Origin: Desulfovibrio sp. JC022
GTDB taxonomy: Bacteria > Desulfobacterota > Desulfovibrionia > Desulfovibrionales > Desulfovibrionaceae
DNA: 64,000 nucleotides
Assembly (NCBI RefSeq): GCF_010470665.1
Contig: NZ_VOPZ01000006.1
Span: 239,274 to 303,273, forward strand
Reading direction: 5' to 3'
A program made the position numbers and the translations under genes. Numbering within the stretch: position 1 is the first letter of the stretch; every line of letters starts with the position of its first letter. The notes below the pieces were generated by a model. It saw only the letters and a program-made list of their open reading frames with translations, had not been told where the DNA came from and did not search any database. Below, piece by piece: positions 18,676-28,326 of the stretch.

Positions 18676-18713
18676 AAAAATAAAGGCTGTAACGGAGATC
18701 CGTACAGCCTTTA
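18676..18713 (-). terminator. Terminator of the AraC-MFS operon
   Basis: On the minus strand AAAGGCTGT and ACAGCCTTT form the outer stem, with ACGGA and TCCGT extending it, followed by ATTTTTG. It lies about 45 bases beyond the MFS stop. Confidence 0.65.
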
Positions 18714-18759
18714 CCGCCCCGGACCACAGGCCCGGAACTAGTCATTCACAATCAATCCA

Positions 18760-20025
18760 CTATCCGGGAAATTCAACCATACGTGCTGCTCCAACCCTGC
18801 CTTCATGGCGTCCGGCAAATTCAGCCACCATAAATCCGGCAAAGCAAAGCAGTCCCAAAAGAATGTATAACCCTTCCATACCGAGCAGGTCCCCCACATG
18901 ACCGAGAACAGGGCCACATGCCATGGGTATAATGATGAACAAGCTGCTTAAGACAGCAAACCCGGTCCCGGCATTCTTTCCGGCACTCACCTTCATCATC
19001 AGGGTAAAACTCCAGACCATGACCGCTCCGATGAGAATATTATCAATGCTCAAGAGCAGGGCCGCCTGCCAGTAAGGGATTACCCCGGAGCAGGCCACGA
19101 AAACCGTATACGCAGCCAGCAAGATCACTGTGGAGCAGAAAACCCGCAAAAAAACACGCCCGCCCACCCGGTGTAGAAACCATCCGCTGAGAAAAGTCCC
19201 GGCTAATCCCGCAGGGTAGGCGCAGTGCATGAGGATAGTACCCACGCTTCGGGAATCAAATCCCATATCAACCAGCAGCGGGGTGCGCATCTGCACCGAA
19301 GTAAAGGCAAACGCCGTGGGAGCAATCAGAATAGGGAGAACCCTGAGAACTTCACGCTTTTTAATAAAAGCCCACACCCCTTCCCCGCTGCTTTCCTTGT
19401 CCGCCGGTACTGTTATGAGGGGATCAATCTCCCGGTGAAAAAGAACCGGAAGGCTGAAGGAGAATACAGCAGCGGCAAGAAACAGGCAGAGGGGCTGCCA
19501 GCCGAAATTTGAGTTCATGAACAGCATGACCCCGCCTCCGAGCATAAGCCCGGCAAAACGGGCTGCGGACTGGATGGAATTGCCCCACGGACGCTCCTCT
19601 TCTTCCAGAATATCAGTAGCATAGCCATCCACGGCAATATCATTGGTGGCCATGACGCAGCTTAAAAGAAGGAGCAGGCCGTACATGATGCCGAAATCAG
19701 CAGACGGCGGAAAATAGGACACGCAGACCAACACCGCCGCCCCGCTCCATTGCAAGGGAAGTATCCATGACCTGCGCCTGCCAAGGGCGGGTATGTATTT
19801 ACGGTCCACCCATGAAGCGCAGAGGAACTTCAAGGCCCACGGCAGATGAAGTGCGAAAATTGCCCCTACGGCCTTAAGATTCACCCCCTGCTCACGCAGG
19901 ATAACCGGTAAACTGCCGAACACATAACCAAGCGGTATGGCCTGACACAAATACATGGAAGCCAACAGGGAAAGCTTGAATAATTTTGAAGCCTTTTGCG
20001 GTCTTTCATTGTTTGAACTTTTCAT
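18760..20025 (-). CDS. MFS transporter, RhtX/FptX siderophore-uptake-like
   Basis: The 421-residue protein has about 12 hydrophobic helices. Its N-terminal part (LASMYLCQAIPLGYVFGSLP, then LREQGVNLKAVGAIFALHLP and ALKFLCASWVDR) closely resembles the RhtX/FptX group of MFS proteins that bring siderophore complexes such as pyochelin or rhizobactin across the inner membrane. The AmpG-like group is the main alternative. The gene overlaps the end of the AraC-family gene by 20 bases, so they form one operon, and the regulator type (PchR-like) agrees with a siderophore role. No receptor or biosynthesis genes are visible in the window. Confidence 0.7.
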   Translation of the reverse strand: MKSSNNERPQKASKLFKLSLLASMYLCQAIPLGYVFGSLPVILREQGVNLKAVGAIFALHLPWALKFLCASWVDRKYIPALGRRRSWILPLQWSGAAVLVCVSYFPPSADFGIMYGLLLLLSCVMATNDIAVDGYATDILEEEERPWGNSIQSAARFAGLMLGGGVMLFMNSNFGWQPLCLFLAAAVFSFSLPVLFHREIDPLITVPADKESSGEGVWAFIKKREVLRVLPILIAPTAFAFTSVQMRTPLLVDMGFDSRSVGTILMHCAYPAGLAGTFLSGWFLHRVGGRVFLRVFCSTVILLAAYTVFVACSGVIPYWQAALLLSIDNILIGAVMVWSFTLMMKVSAGKNAGTGFAVLSSLFIIIPMACGPVLGHVGDLLGMEGLYILLGLLCFAGFMVAEFAGRHEGRVGAARMVEFPG

Positions 20026-21043
20026 TGGCGTAACTCCTCACTTTTTTATCTCGCACTGAAGTCAAAAACTTCTTTGGCAACACTCCGTACTTTTTCTTAA
20101 ATGCCGCACTGAAATGGCTCAGATTTGTATAGCCCAAAGCCCATGCTACTTCGCTCACATTCATATCTCCTGCTTCAAAAAGCATTCGAGCCTTACGTAA
20201 CTTATATTCCTTGAGAAAAGCGAAAACAGTCATACCGTAAAGCTGCTGAAAACCAGCTTGAATTTTGGAGATGCTCATCATATGCGCCCGGGCAAGTTCA
20301 GCCATGGTCGGCGGATTATCAAATTTTTCCTTCAACTCATCCTGAATGGATTTAATGCGTTCTATCTCGAGCAGACTCAACCCGGAACTGCGACCCCGCT
20401 CAGGAGATTCAAGCTTCATGACCTGCAAGCCAATCAACTCAAGTGCCTTGCCTTCAAGATAAAGCCTGCTGCAATTGTCACCAACAAAGCCGTAAAACAA
20501 TTCATTAGCCGCGGCCTGCACCGCCGGGTCCATGGTATGATGGATAAAAAACTCATTTGCATTCCGATTTTCCAACACCCCTTTCAAATCATCATGAATT
20601 GAATCCATATCCGTGCAGAGCAATTCGTGCAGTAGTTCAGGGCTGATATGCAAATGGATGGTCCTCGCCCGCCCCTCAACTGTAGACTCGACAACACCCG
20701 ATATTTCATGGAAAAAACCCAAACCGCCGCTACCGGGTAAATTCTCCACCCGCAAAGGCCCGAGGGAAGTTTCATGCATATTGTTGATGATTGATCCTTC
20801 AAGGAAAAAGCCAAAATCAATATAATTGTTTTTCTTGTGGTAGCTGAAAGAAAAACCCTTAAAAAGAGCGGCTTCAAAAGCACTAAGCCGCAATCCGGGA
20901 CGAAGCTCCATTTCCCGCCAGACAGGAGGTTCCGCTGCCCCATCCCCCCTTACAGATTCAAATGCACGGACAGCACTTTTAGATGAGGCATCTTCGATTC
21001 CCCAACAACCTTTATTTATAGCGGAAAGCGTATTGTTTTCCAT
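20006..21043 (-). CDS. AraC-family regulator, PchR-like
   Basis: The 345-residue protein has an N-terminal sensing region and a C-terminal double helix-turn-helix (about residues 235-335), with MAELARAHMMSISKIQAGFQ for the first HTH and SEVAWALGYTNLSHFSAAFK for the second. The middle stretch SRLYLEGKALELIGLQVMKL is typical of PchR-type regulators that respond to siderophores. It is cotranscribed with the MFS transporter, which it probably activates in the presence of ligand. ATG at 21043 is preceded by GGAGTGGAG. A MarR-type operator lies about 62 bases upstream, suggesting a second layer of control. Confidence 0.8.
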   Translation of the reverse strand: MENNTLSAINKGCWGIEDASSKSAVRAFESVRGDGAAEPPVWREMELRPGLRLSAFEAALFKGFSFSYHKKNNYIDFGFFLEGSIINNMHETSLGPLRVENLPGSGGLGFFHEISGVVESTVEGRARTIHLHISPELLHELLCTDMDSIHDDLKGVLENRNANEFFIHHTMDPAVQAAANELFYGFVGDNCSRLYLEGKALELIGLQVMKLESPERGRSSGLSLLEIERIKSIQDELKEKFDNPPTMAELARAHMMSISKIQAGFQQLYGMTVFAFLKEYKLRKARMLFEAGDMNVSEVAWALGYTNLSHFSAAFKKKYGVLPKKFLTSVRDKKVRSYANEKFKQ

Positions 21044-21104
21044 TACTCCACTCCTGACTCGGCAAACCCTAACTGAGTTTGAATTTCATTTTCCTTACGA
21101 ATAT

Positions 21105-21121
21105 AGTTAACCTACTTAACT
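21105..21121. promoter_or_regulatory. MarR-type operator, site 4 (AraC-MFS promoter)
   Basis: AGTTAACCTACTTAACT is an inverted repeat (AGTTAA, 5-base spacer, TTAACT). It shares TTAA-N5-TTAACT with the sites at 12930, 13563 and 18552. Confidence 0.55.
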
Positions 21122-21254
21122 GTCAAGTGTGGAGTATACTTTTAACTTATCCCTCTCCCTAATGGGGCGATATTGTTAGGCGAATCGGATATTAACTTTA
21201 TTTGCAGGGTAATTCTCTGGAACGAAACGTCATCTTAAACTAAATATTTCAACA

Positions 21255-22121
21255 TCAAACCGAACAAATCAGCCCATTCGACAAGTTATCCAGCTGCGGC
21301 AGAAACGGCGCAGTACTGATTTCATAATCTTCAAAATCCACATAAGACGGCTCTGAGTCAGGAGTCACGCTGAGTTCCATACCCTGATCATCAAAGACCA
21401 CACGCATGGGCACCATTTCGCGCTCACTTTCAGAGCATAAAGATTCACGGCATTCAGGCACAAAAAGGAACTCCGCCCCGGAATAGTGGCGGGCGGTGAC
21501 CATGCTTAAAGTGGTACACAGAGAAGCAACCTGCCCTTGATTATCAAAAACCAGTGAATTCAAATCCCCATTGATGCCTACTGCATCGGAATCAAAAGCA
21601 GTGATTTTGCCGATGCGGGTTTGCAGCGGTGCCGGCTCGACAGGCTCAAGAGAACGGATGCGCCCTCCCGGACTGAAGCTGATGCCCACACGGGTTCTGA
21701 TGACACCAACCGGAGTCTGCACGGCAATATTTTCGTCCGGCCAAAGGGTCATGGAACGCAATCCACCATCCTCGTAAAAACAAAGACTGATGACTTTGGC
21801 TGTTAGCGGACCAGCCGGAGTGTCAATGGTCAATGGCTCGGCAAGCTTGCCTTCATCTTCCTGTGTCCAGTAGCCGGACAGCTTCCCGTTAAGCGGAAAA
21901 ACCCGCTTCAGCTTACCGGACTTATAAAATGTAACCATCTCAGCTTCAATTATCCCCACCGGGGTAAAAACCGGGGTGCGCTCTTCCAACGGCAGGGATT
22001 TAACCGTGCCGTTGGCATAGGTCTGGACCGGCTGCAGGGTCTTGCGGCGCAAATCATCGGTGGTGTGCTGGGCAATCAATTCCCCGACCTCAGTCAGATA
22101 GAGACGTCTCAAGGTGTTCAT
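21255..22121 (-). CDS. Conserved unknown protein coupled to nifV
   Basis: I do not recognise a named family for this 288-residue protein. No signal peptide or membrane helix is visible. It is built of repeating beta-type units with a shared pattern: TPVGIIEAEMVTFYKSGKLK, TPAGPLTAKVISLCFYEDG and TPVGVIRTRVGISFSPGGRI, each consisting of TP-x-G, hydrophobic strand, then a turn. The pattern is reminiscent of MORN-like or beta-hairpin repeats. Its ATG overlaps the nifV stop (ATGA), so it is translated with homocitrate synthase and probably shares the sigma54 promoter. This context points to a role in nitrogen fixation, but none can be assigned. Confidence 0.7.
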   Translation of the reverse strand: MNTLRRLYLTEVGELIAQHTTDDLRRKTLQPVQTYANGTVKSLPLEERTPVFTPVGIIEAEMVTFYKSGKLKRVFPLNGKLSGYWTQEDEGKLAEPLTIDTPAGPLTAKVISLCFYEDGGLRSMTLWPDENIAVQTPVGVIRTRVGISFSPGGRIRSLEPVEPAPLQTRIGKITAFDSDAVGINGDLNSLVFDNQGQVASLCTTLSMVTARHYSGAEFLFVPECRESLCSESEREMVPMRVVFDDQGMELSVTPDSEPSYVDFEDYEISTAPFLPQLDNLSNGLICSV

Positions 22122-23224
22122 GTGTAGACCTCCTCGTCATTTAGCTTGATAAATTCACTGCGGGTCAGAGGCCGTTCAAGGCGCAGGGAAAGCTGGCGCA
22201 CGGCCTCGGTAAGCGTGGAAAGGGAGTCCGTGCCGCAATCAATACCGTATTCATCAAGGGCATTGCGCACCGCTGCCCGCCCGCTCTTGCCGCCCACGGC
22301 CATTTTACGGGCCGTACCCACTGAATCTGGATCGTAAGGCTCGAACAGTTCCGGGGATTTGCTCAGGGCATGGGTGTGCAGCCCTGATTCGCAGGCAAAA
22401 ATATCGGTGCCGACTACAGCCTTGGTGCGCGGGATGGCAACCTTGGCTGCCGCGCCCACCAGCATGCAGGCTTCCTTAAGCACTGCGGTGGAGTAGCGGG
22501 TGTTACCCTCACGCAGAGCCAAACGGGCCACCAGTTCCTCGGTGACGGCAATGCCGGAACGCTCGCCGATGCCGATGACCGAACAGTCCGCGTAATCGGC
22601 CCCCGCCTCAAGGGCGGTGAATGAATTGGCCGTAGCCATGCCGAAATCATCGTGGCAGTGCACGGCAATATCAATATTCAGCTTCGCTCTGAATTCCTTG
22701 ACCAGTTTTTCCATGGAAAGGGGAGTCAGTTGCCCCAGTGAATCCGCAAGGCGGACCCTCGAAGCCCCGCAGACCTCGGCATGCAGGGCCATGGAAAGGG
22801 CGAAATCTCCATCAGCACGGGAGATATCCTCAAGGCCCACGGAAATGTATTCAAAACCGCATTCTTTAGCCCTGCGCACTGCCGCAGCCAGCTTACGCAA
22901 AATATCCTGACGGTCCGAGTCTAAACGTTTCTCAATGTGCAGGTCCGAAACCGGAACCCCGATATTAATGCGGGGCAGCCCCAGCTCCGCCGCTGTTTCA
23001 ATAGCCTTCTCCCGGCAGGGAGACCAGACACTTAATTCCGTATCTCCGCCGAGAGTGCGGGCATGGGCAGCAAAGACCGTAAGATCATCTTGGCCGACCC
23101 AGCCCAGCTCTATCTCATCCACGCCCATATCAATAAGTGAGGATACGATGCGCTTGCGGGTTTCCAGATTGAAATAAGCCCCGAACAACTGTGCGCCTTC
23201 ACGCAGGGTGGTATCGATCAACAT
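22118..23224 (-). CDS. nifV: Homocitrate synthase NifV
   Basis: NifV condenses acetyl-CoA and 2-oxoglutarate to homocitrate, the organic ligand of FeMo-cofactor. The 368-residue protein has the alpha-isopropylmalate/homocitrate synthase TIM barrel: LIDTTLREGAQ at the N-terminus (metal-binding Asp and substrate Arg), VHCHDDFGMATANS with the metal His pair, and GIGERSGIAVTEELV. A short C-terminal part follows and no LeuA-type regulatory domain is visible. The start at 23224 is chosen because CTGGAG lies upstream and the sequence then begins MLIDTTLREG; the longer ORF from 23293 would span the sigma54 element. It is divergent from nifH. Confidence 0.93.
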   Translation of the reverse strand: MLIDTTLREGAQLFGAYFNLETRKRIVSSLIDMGVDEIELGWVGQDDLTVFAAHARTLGGDTELSVWSPCREKAIETAAELGLPRINIGVPVSDLHIEKRLDSDRQDILRKLAAAVRRAKECGFEYISVGLEDISRADGDFALSMALHAEVCGASRVRLADSLGQLTPLSMEKLVKEFRAKLNIDIAVHCHDDFGMATANSFTALEAGADYADCSVIGIGERSGIAVTEELVARLALREGNTRYSTAVLKEACMLVGAAAKVAIPRTKAVVGTDIFACESGLHTHALSKSPELFEPYDPDSVGTARKMAVGGKSGRAAVRNALDEYGIDCGTDSLSTLTEAVRQLSLRLERPLTRSEFIKLNDEEVYT

Positions 23225-23263
23225 TATGTACTCCAGATGGATTAAATAGTTCAAAATCCATAC

Positions 23264-23279
23264 AGCATAATCGGTGCCA
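23264..23279 (-). promoter_or_regulatory. Sigma54 promoter of nifV
   Basis: On the minus strand TGGCACCGATTATGCT has GG and GC dinucleotides at the correct -24/-12 spacing (consensus TGGCAC-N5-TTGCW; one mismatch, ATGC for TTGC). It lies about 40 bases upstream of the nifV ATG. Confidence 0.65.
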
Positions 23280-23347
23280 AACAGCCCTGCCATCCTATCT
23301 ACCTTAATTTATATAACATCCCCTACTTTTCCTTCTCCATACGCAAC

Positions 23348-23361
23348 CTACGAAAATGTAG
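23348..23361. promoter_or_regulatory. Candidate upstream activator site for nif promoters
   Basis: CTACGAAAATGTAG is a perfect 4-bp inverted repeat with a 6-base spacer, placed 120-133 bases upstream of the nifH -24 element and about 70 bases from the nifV one. A partial copy starts at 23366. Binding by NifA is a guess from position. Confidence 0.35.
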
Positions 23362-23480
23362 TTTCCTACAATTTTGTGCAGAGCATTCATAAGAATCTAC
23401 ATTTTTCGCATGTCTTAATTTTTCTTTATCCTAGGCACATTTCCAATCAAATACAGTTACTTACGATACAAAAACAAGTT

Positions 23481-23495
23481 TGGCACACGGATTGC
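23481..23495 (+). promoter_or_regulatory. Sigma54 promoter of the nifH operon
   Basis: TGGCACACGGATTGC is an exact match to the -24/-12 consensus TGGCAC-N5-TTGC. Transcription would start near 23507, about 40 bases before the nifH ATG. NifA (35825-37420) is the expected activator. Confidence 0.9.
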
Positions 23496-23500
23496 CTTAG

Positions 23501-24376
<876 letters not shown>

Positions 24377-24405
24377 TAGAAATTCCCCCACCTCCTCCAC
24401 ACAAA

Positions 24406-24507
24406 GCGGCGAAGCCTAATAAAAAAGTTTGGGATTCTTAAACCCTTTTCAAAGGGTTTAAGCCGCCGGAGGCAAAATCAATCCATTCTTAAAGCGCACA
24501 GCGCATC
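24406..24507 (-). repeat. Intergenic compound repeat, copy 5
   Basis: This inverted copy between nifH and nifI1 reads GCGGCGAAGCC, TTTGGGATTCTTAAACCC, the hairpin AACCCTTTTC/AAAGGGTTTA and GCCGCCGGAGGC. It is followed by the accessory motif AAGCGCACAGCGCATC. The GC arm is short, as in copy 4. Its position directly after nifH could favour processing or differential stability of nifH mRNA. Confidence 0.85.
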
Positions 24508-24534
24508 AAATAGCAGAGCAAGGAGAGAAATATC

Positions 24535-24879
24535 ATGATCATGGTGAGAGCAATTGTAAGACCGGAAAAAGCGGACGACGTACTGGCCGCGCTCATGGAC
24601 AACGGCTACCCCGCAGTAACCAAATATTCCGTTGCAGGCCGCGGTAAACAGCGCGGCATCAAAATCGGCGAAGTAACTTACGACGAAATCCCCAAAACCA
24701 TGCTCATGAGCGTGGTCAAGGCTGAAGATAAAGACTTTGTAATCAACACCGTAATGGACGCGGCAAGATCCGGAGCAAAAGGCGCATTCGGTGACGGTAA
24801 GATTTTCGTAACCGAAGTTGAAGACGTCTACACCATCAGCTCCGGCATCAACGAAGCGGCTCCGGCAGAGGAGGCATAG
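24535..24879 (+). CDS. nifI1: Nitrogenase-regulating PII protein NifI1
   Basis: NifI1 and NifI2 are GlnB-like PII proteins that in anaerobes and archaea form a complex inhibiting dinitrogenase when nitrogen is plentiful and release it when 2-oxoglutarate is high. The 114-residue product has the PII core MIMVRAIVRPEKADDVLAAL, a T-loop region around SVAGRGKQRGIKIGEV and the C-terminal GDGKIFVTEVEDVYTI motif. It lies between nifH and nifI2, the arrangement seen in methanogens, clostridia and sulfate reducers. The stop is followed one base later by the nifI2 start. Confidence 0.94.
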   Translation: MIMVRAIVRPEKADDVLAALMDNGYPAVTKYSVAGRGKQRGIKIGEVTYDEIPKTMLMSVVKAEDKDFVINTVMDAARSGAKGAFGDGKIFVTEVEDVYTISSGINEAAPAEEA

Positions 24880-24880
24880 C

Positions 24881-25255
24881 ATGAAAGAGGTCATCGCAGT
24901 TGTGCGGATGAACATGATGAACCGCACCAAAGAGGCCCTCACCGAAGCGGGCATAGATGCTTTCTTCGCCCACGAGGCACAGGGCCGCGGAAAAGGTTTT
25001 GTAAACGCTACTGTACTTGAGGGCGCGGAAGAAGGCTACGAAGAAGCCGCCGCAGTCCTCGGTGAAAAAGGCAAGCTCTACCCCAAACGTATTTTGACCG
25101 CTGTTGTTCCCGAAGAATCAGTAGGCGCAGTGGTGGAAGAGATCATCAAAGTCAACAAAACCGGAAAACCCGGTGACGGCAAGATATTCGTCTGCCCCGT
25201 AGGCGACTCTGTCAGGGTCAGAACCGGAGAAACAGGCGCGAAGTCCATCGCCTAA
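24881..25255 (+). CDS. nifI2: Nitrogenase-regulating PII protein NifI2
   Basis: NifI2 is the second subunit of the NifI1-NifI2 switch acting on NifDK. The 124-residue product begins MKEVIAVVRMNMMNRTKEAL, has the longer T-loop region (FFAHEAQGRGKGFVNATVLE) typical of NifI2, and ends with GDGKIFVCPVGDSVRVRTGE. The start at 24881 is taken because the longer frame overlaps nifI1. The next gene, nifD, starts 18 bases after the stop, so H-I1-I2-D-K is one transcriptional unit. The pair implies rapid ammonium switch-off by direct protein binding; no draT or draG gene is visible in the window. Confidence 0.94.
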   Translation: MKEVIAVVRMNMMNRTKEALTEAGIDAFFAHEAQGRGKGFVNATVLEGAEEGYEEAAAVLGEKGKLYPKRILTAVVPEESVGAVVEEIIKVNKTGKPGDGKIFVCPVGDSVRVRTGETGAKSIA

Positions 25256-25273
25256 CCACTCAGGAGAATTATT

Positions 25274-26911
25274 ATGAGTAGCAAGACCAAAGTGGTGCAG
25301 TGGGACCCGGCGGACATCAAGGAAGAACTTCTGAAGAAGTATCCGCCGAAAGTTGCCCGCAAGCGCGCCAAACAGATTATGATCAACGAAGCGACTGAAA
25401 GCGAAGCACCGCCTGAAATCGTCGCCAACGTCAGAACCATTCCCGGTATCATCACCATGCGCGGCTGCACTTATGCAGGCTGTAAGGGCGTTATCATGGG
25501 CCCCACCCGCGACATCGTGAACATCACCCACGGCCCCATCGGCTGCGGATTTTATTCCTGGCTGACCCGCCGTAACCAGACCTCTGCAGGCCCTGACGGT
25601 GAAAACTACATGCCCTACTGCTTCTCAACCGACATGCAGGATCAGGACATTATCTTCGGCGGTGAAAAGAAACTCGAAGCTGCCATTCAGGAAGCATACG
25701 ACCTCTTTCATCCCAAGGGCATCTGTATCTTCTCCACCTGTCCGGTGGGGTTGATCGGTGACGATGTTCACGCCGTTGCCAAAAAGATGAGAGAAAAATT
25801 CGGCGACTGCAACGTTTTTGCCTTCTCCTGTGAAGGTTACAAGGGTGTTTCCCAGTCCGCCGGTCACCATATCGCCAACAACGAAGTTTTCACTCATCTG
25901 GTGGGAACAAACGATGAACCGCGCAAAGAAGAATACAAAATCAACCTGCTCGGCGAATACAACATCGGCGGTGACGGTTTTGAGATCGACCGCGTACTCA
26001 AAAAATGCGGCATTACCAACATCGCCACCTTCTCCGGCAACTCCACATATGACCAGTTCGCATCCGCACAGCACGCGGACCTGAGCTGTGTAATGTGTCA
26101 CCGCTCCATCAACTACGTGGCGGATATGCTGGAAACTAAATACGGCATCCCCTGGATCAAGGTGAACTTCATCGGCGCGGAAGCAACAGCCAAATCCCTG
26201 CGCAAAATCGGCGAATATTTCGGCGACAAAACACTCATTGAAAAGATTGAAGCTGTGATTGCTGAAGAGATGCCCGAAGTGGAAGCAATTGCCAAAGACG
26301 TACGCTCCCGCACTGAAGGCAAAACAGCCATGATGTTTGTGGGTGGCTCACGCGCTCACCACTATCAGGAACTGTTCAATGAAATGGGCATGAAGACCCT
26401 TTCCGCAGGTTACGAATTCGGACACCGCGATGACTACGAAGGACGCCGCGTAATCCCGGAAATCAAAGTTGATGCGGACTCCCGTAACATCGAAGAAATC
26501 GAAGTTGTAGCTGATGAAGTACACTACAAACCGCGCAAAACTCCTGAAGAGATCAAAACACTTGAGGACGCAGGTTACCAGTTCAAGCACTACGACGGAC
26601 TGAACCCCGACATGGATAAAGGCACCATCGTTGTTGATGACCTGAACCAGTACGAAGCGGAAAAGCTGGTGGAAATAATGAAGCCCGACCTTTTCTGCGC
26701 GGGCATCAAGGAAAAGTATTCCATCCAGAAACTGGGCGTACCCATGAAACAGCTGCACAGCTACGATTCCGGCGGACCTTACGCAGGATTCAAGGGCGCG
26801 ATCAACTTCTACAAAGAAATCGACCGCCTCGTAGGCAGCAAGGTCTGGAGCTACATGAAGGCCCCCTGGCAGGAAAACCCCGAGCTCACCGCAACATTCG
26901 TGTGGGAATAG
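25274..26911 (+). CDS. nifD: Nitrogenase molybdenum-iron protein alpha chain NifD
   Basis: NifD carries FeMo-cofactor and shares the P-cluster with NifK. The 545-residue product keeps the P-cluster cysteines (C65 in RGCTYAG, C91 in GPIGCGFYSW, C156 in STCPVG), Q194 and H198 in GVSQSAGHH, the cofactor Cys in VMCHRS (C275) and the cofactor His in QLHSYD (H495). Compared with Azotobacter NifD, the cofactor His is shifted by about 50 residues. This is caused by an insertion around residues 385-440, a trait of the anaerobe (clostridial-type) group. An additional Cys follows C65 (YAGCKG) where Azotobacter has Ser. ATG follows CAGGAG. Confidence 0.98.
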   Translation: MSSKTKVVQWDPADIKEELLKKYPPKVARKRAKQIMINEATESEAPPEIVANVRTIPGIITMRGCTYAGCKGVIMGPTRDIVNITHGPIGCGFYSWLTRRNQTSAGPDGENYMPYCFSTDMQDQDIIFGGEKKLEAAIQEAYDLFHPKGICIFSTCPVGLIGDDVHAVAKKMREKFGDCNVFAFSCEGYKGVSQSAGHHIANNEVFTHLVGTNDEPRKEEYKINLLGEYNIGGDGFEIDRVLKKCGITNIATFSGNSTYDQFASAQHADLSCVMCHRSINYVADMLETKYGIPWIKVNFIGAEATAKSLRKIGEYFGDKTLIEKIEAVIAEEMPEVEAIAKDVRSRTEGKTAMMFVGGSRAHHYQELFNEMGMKTLSAGYEFGHRDDYEGRRVIPEIKVDADSRNIEEIEVVADEVHYKPRKTPEEIKTLEDAGYQFKHYDGLNPDMDKGTIVVDDLNQYEAEKLVEIMKPDLFCAGIKEKYSIQKLGVPMKQLHSYDSGGPYAGFKGAINFYKEIDRLVGSKVWSYMKAPWQENPELTATFVWE

Positions 26912-26942
26912 CCAGAGTGCCACAAAACAGCAGGAGAAAAAC

Positions 26943-28316
26943 ATGTTACTCAGACACACACCCACAGAAATCAAAGAACGCAAGTCGCTGGTCGTCAACC
27001 CGGCTAAGACCTGTCAGCCCATCGGTGCCATGTACGCCGCGCTGGGAATCAAAGGCTGTCTGCCTCATTCCCACGGTTCACAGGGCTGCTGTGCTTACCA
27101 CAGGTCCATGCTGACCAGACACTATAAAGAACCCGTATCCGCAGCGACCAGCTCCTTTACCGAAGGCGCATCGGTTTTCGGCGGACAGGCCAACCTCATT
27201 CAGGCCATTAACAACATCTTCACGGTTTACGAACCGGAAGTGATCGCGGTGCACACCACCTGCCTTTCCGAGACCATCGGTGATGACCTTAAACAGATCG
27301 TTACCAAGGCCACCAAGGACGGCAAGATCCCTGAAGGTAAAACCGTATTCGGCGCACCGACTCCCAGTTACGTGGGATCGCATGTCACCGGTTTCTCCAA
27401 CATGGTTAAAGCCATGGCCCAGTTGGCCGAGCCTTCTTCAGAGAAGAACGGCAAAGTAAACATCATCCCCGGCTGGGTGGAACCCTGCGACATGGAAGAG
27501 ATCAAGCGTCTCTGCACCATGATCGGCGTGGACACCACCATGTTCCCGGATACCTCCGGCGTGCTCAACGGTCCCCTTAGCGGTGAATACAAGATGTTCC
27601 CCGACGGCGGCGTGACCATCAAAGAGCTCAAAGAAGCAGGACAGGCTACCGGAACCATCGCCCTTGGTGAATGGTGCAGCGCAGACGCGGCCCGCTGGCT
27701 GGATTCCAAGCACAAGGTTCCCTGTACCGTGCTGGATATGCCCTTCGGGCTCAAAGCCACCGACCGTTTCATCGACGTGCTGCGCACCGTGGCCGGAGTT
27801 TCCATCCCCGACACCATCTCCTACGAGCGTGGACAGCTGGTGGACCTCATCTCCGACATGCACCAGTACTTCTACGGCAAAAAAGTCGCCATCTTCGGTG
27901 ATCCCGACCAGCTCATTTCCATGGTGGAATTCCTCCGTTCCATCGATATGTGCCCGGTCTACGTCGTTACCGGTACTCCCGGCAAGAAATTCGAAAAACG
28001 GATCAAGGAACTCACCTCGGACATGCCCTACGAATGTAAGGTCAAAGCCAAAGGCGACATGTTCCTCATGCACCAGTGGATCAAGAACGAGCCTGTGGAT
28101 CTGCTCATGGGTAACTCCTACGGCAAATATATTGCCCGTGACGAAGACATCCCGTTCCTGCGCTGGGGATTCCCCATCACTGACCGTCAGGGACACCAGT
28201 ACTTCCCCACCGTGGGCTACAAAGGCGGCCTGAGACTGCTGGAAAAGATTCTCGGACTGCTGCTGGATCGCAAAGACCGCGATTCCCCCGAAGAAACATT
28301 CGAACTTGTACTTTAA
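26943..28316 (+). CDS. nifK: Nitrogenase molybdenum-iron protein beta chain NifK
   Basis: NifK pairs with NifD and supplies the other three P-cluster cysteines, seen here as C24 (KTCQPIGAM), C49 or C50 (HGSQGCCAY) and C107 (HTTCLSETIGDD). With 457 residues it lacks the roughly 50-residue N-terminal extension of proteobacterial aerobes, in line with the anaerobe-type NifD. The C-terminal part contains FLRWGFPITDRQGHQYFPTVGY. A CAGGAG Shine-Dalgarno lies 7 bases upstream of the ATG. A repeat copy separates it from the downstream NifB paralogue. Confidence 0.98.
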   Translation: MLLRHTPTEIKERKSLVVNPAKTCQPIGAMYAALGIKGCLPHSHGSQGCCAYHRSMLTRHYKEPVSAATSSFTEGASVFGGQANLIQAINNIFTVYEPEVIAVHTTCLSETIGDDLKQIVTKATKDGKIPEGKTVFGAPTPSYVGSHVTGFSNMVKAMAQLAEPSSEKNGKVNIIPGWVEPCDMEEIKRLCTMIGVDTTMFPDTSGVLNGPLSGEYKMFPDGGVTIKELKEAGQATGTIALGEWCSADAARWLDSKHKVPCTVLDMPFGLKATDRFIDVLRTVAGVSIPDTISYERGQLVDLISDMHQYFYGKKVAIFGDPDQLISMVEFLRSIDMCPVYVVTGTPGKKFEKRIKELTSDMPYECKVKAKGDMFLMHQWIKNEPVDLLMGNSYGKYIARDEDIPFLRWGFPITDRQGHQYFPTVGYKGGLRLLEKILGLLLDRKDRDSPEETFELVL

Positions 28317-28326
28317 TACCTAAGAG

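Noticed and set aside
23225..23480. Classical NifA site TGT-N10-ACA upstream of nifH or nifV
   Set aside because: Every TGT on both strands was checked; none has ACA at the right distance.
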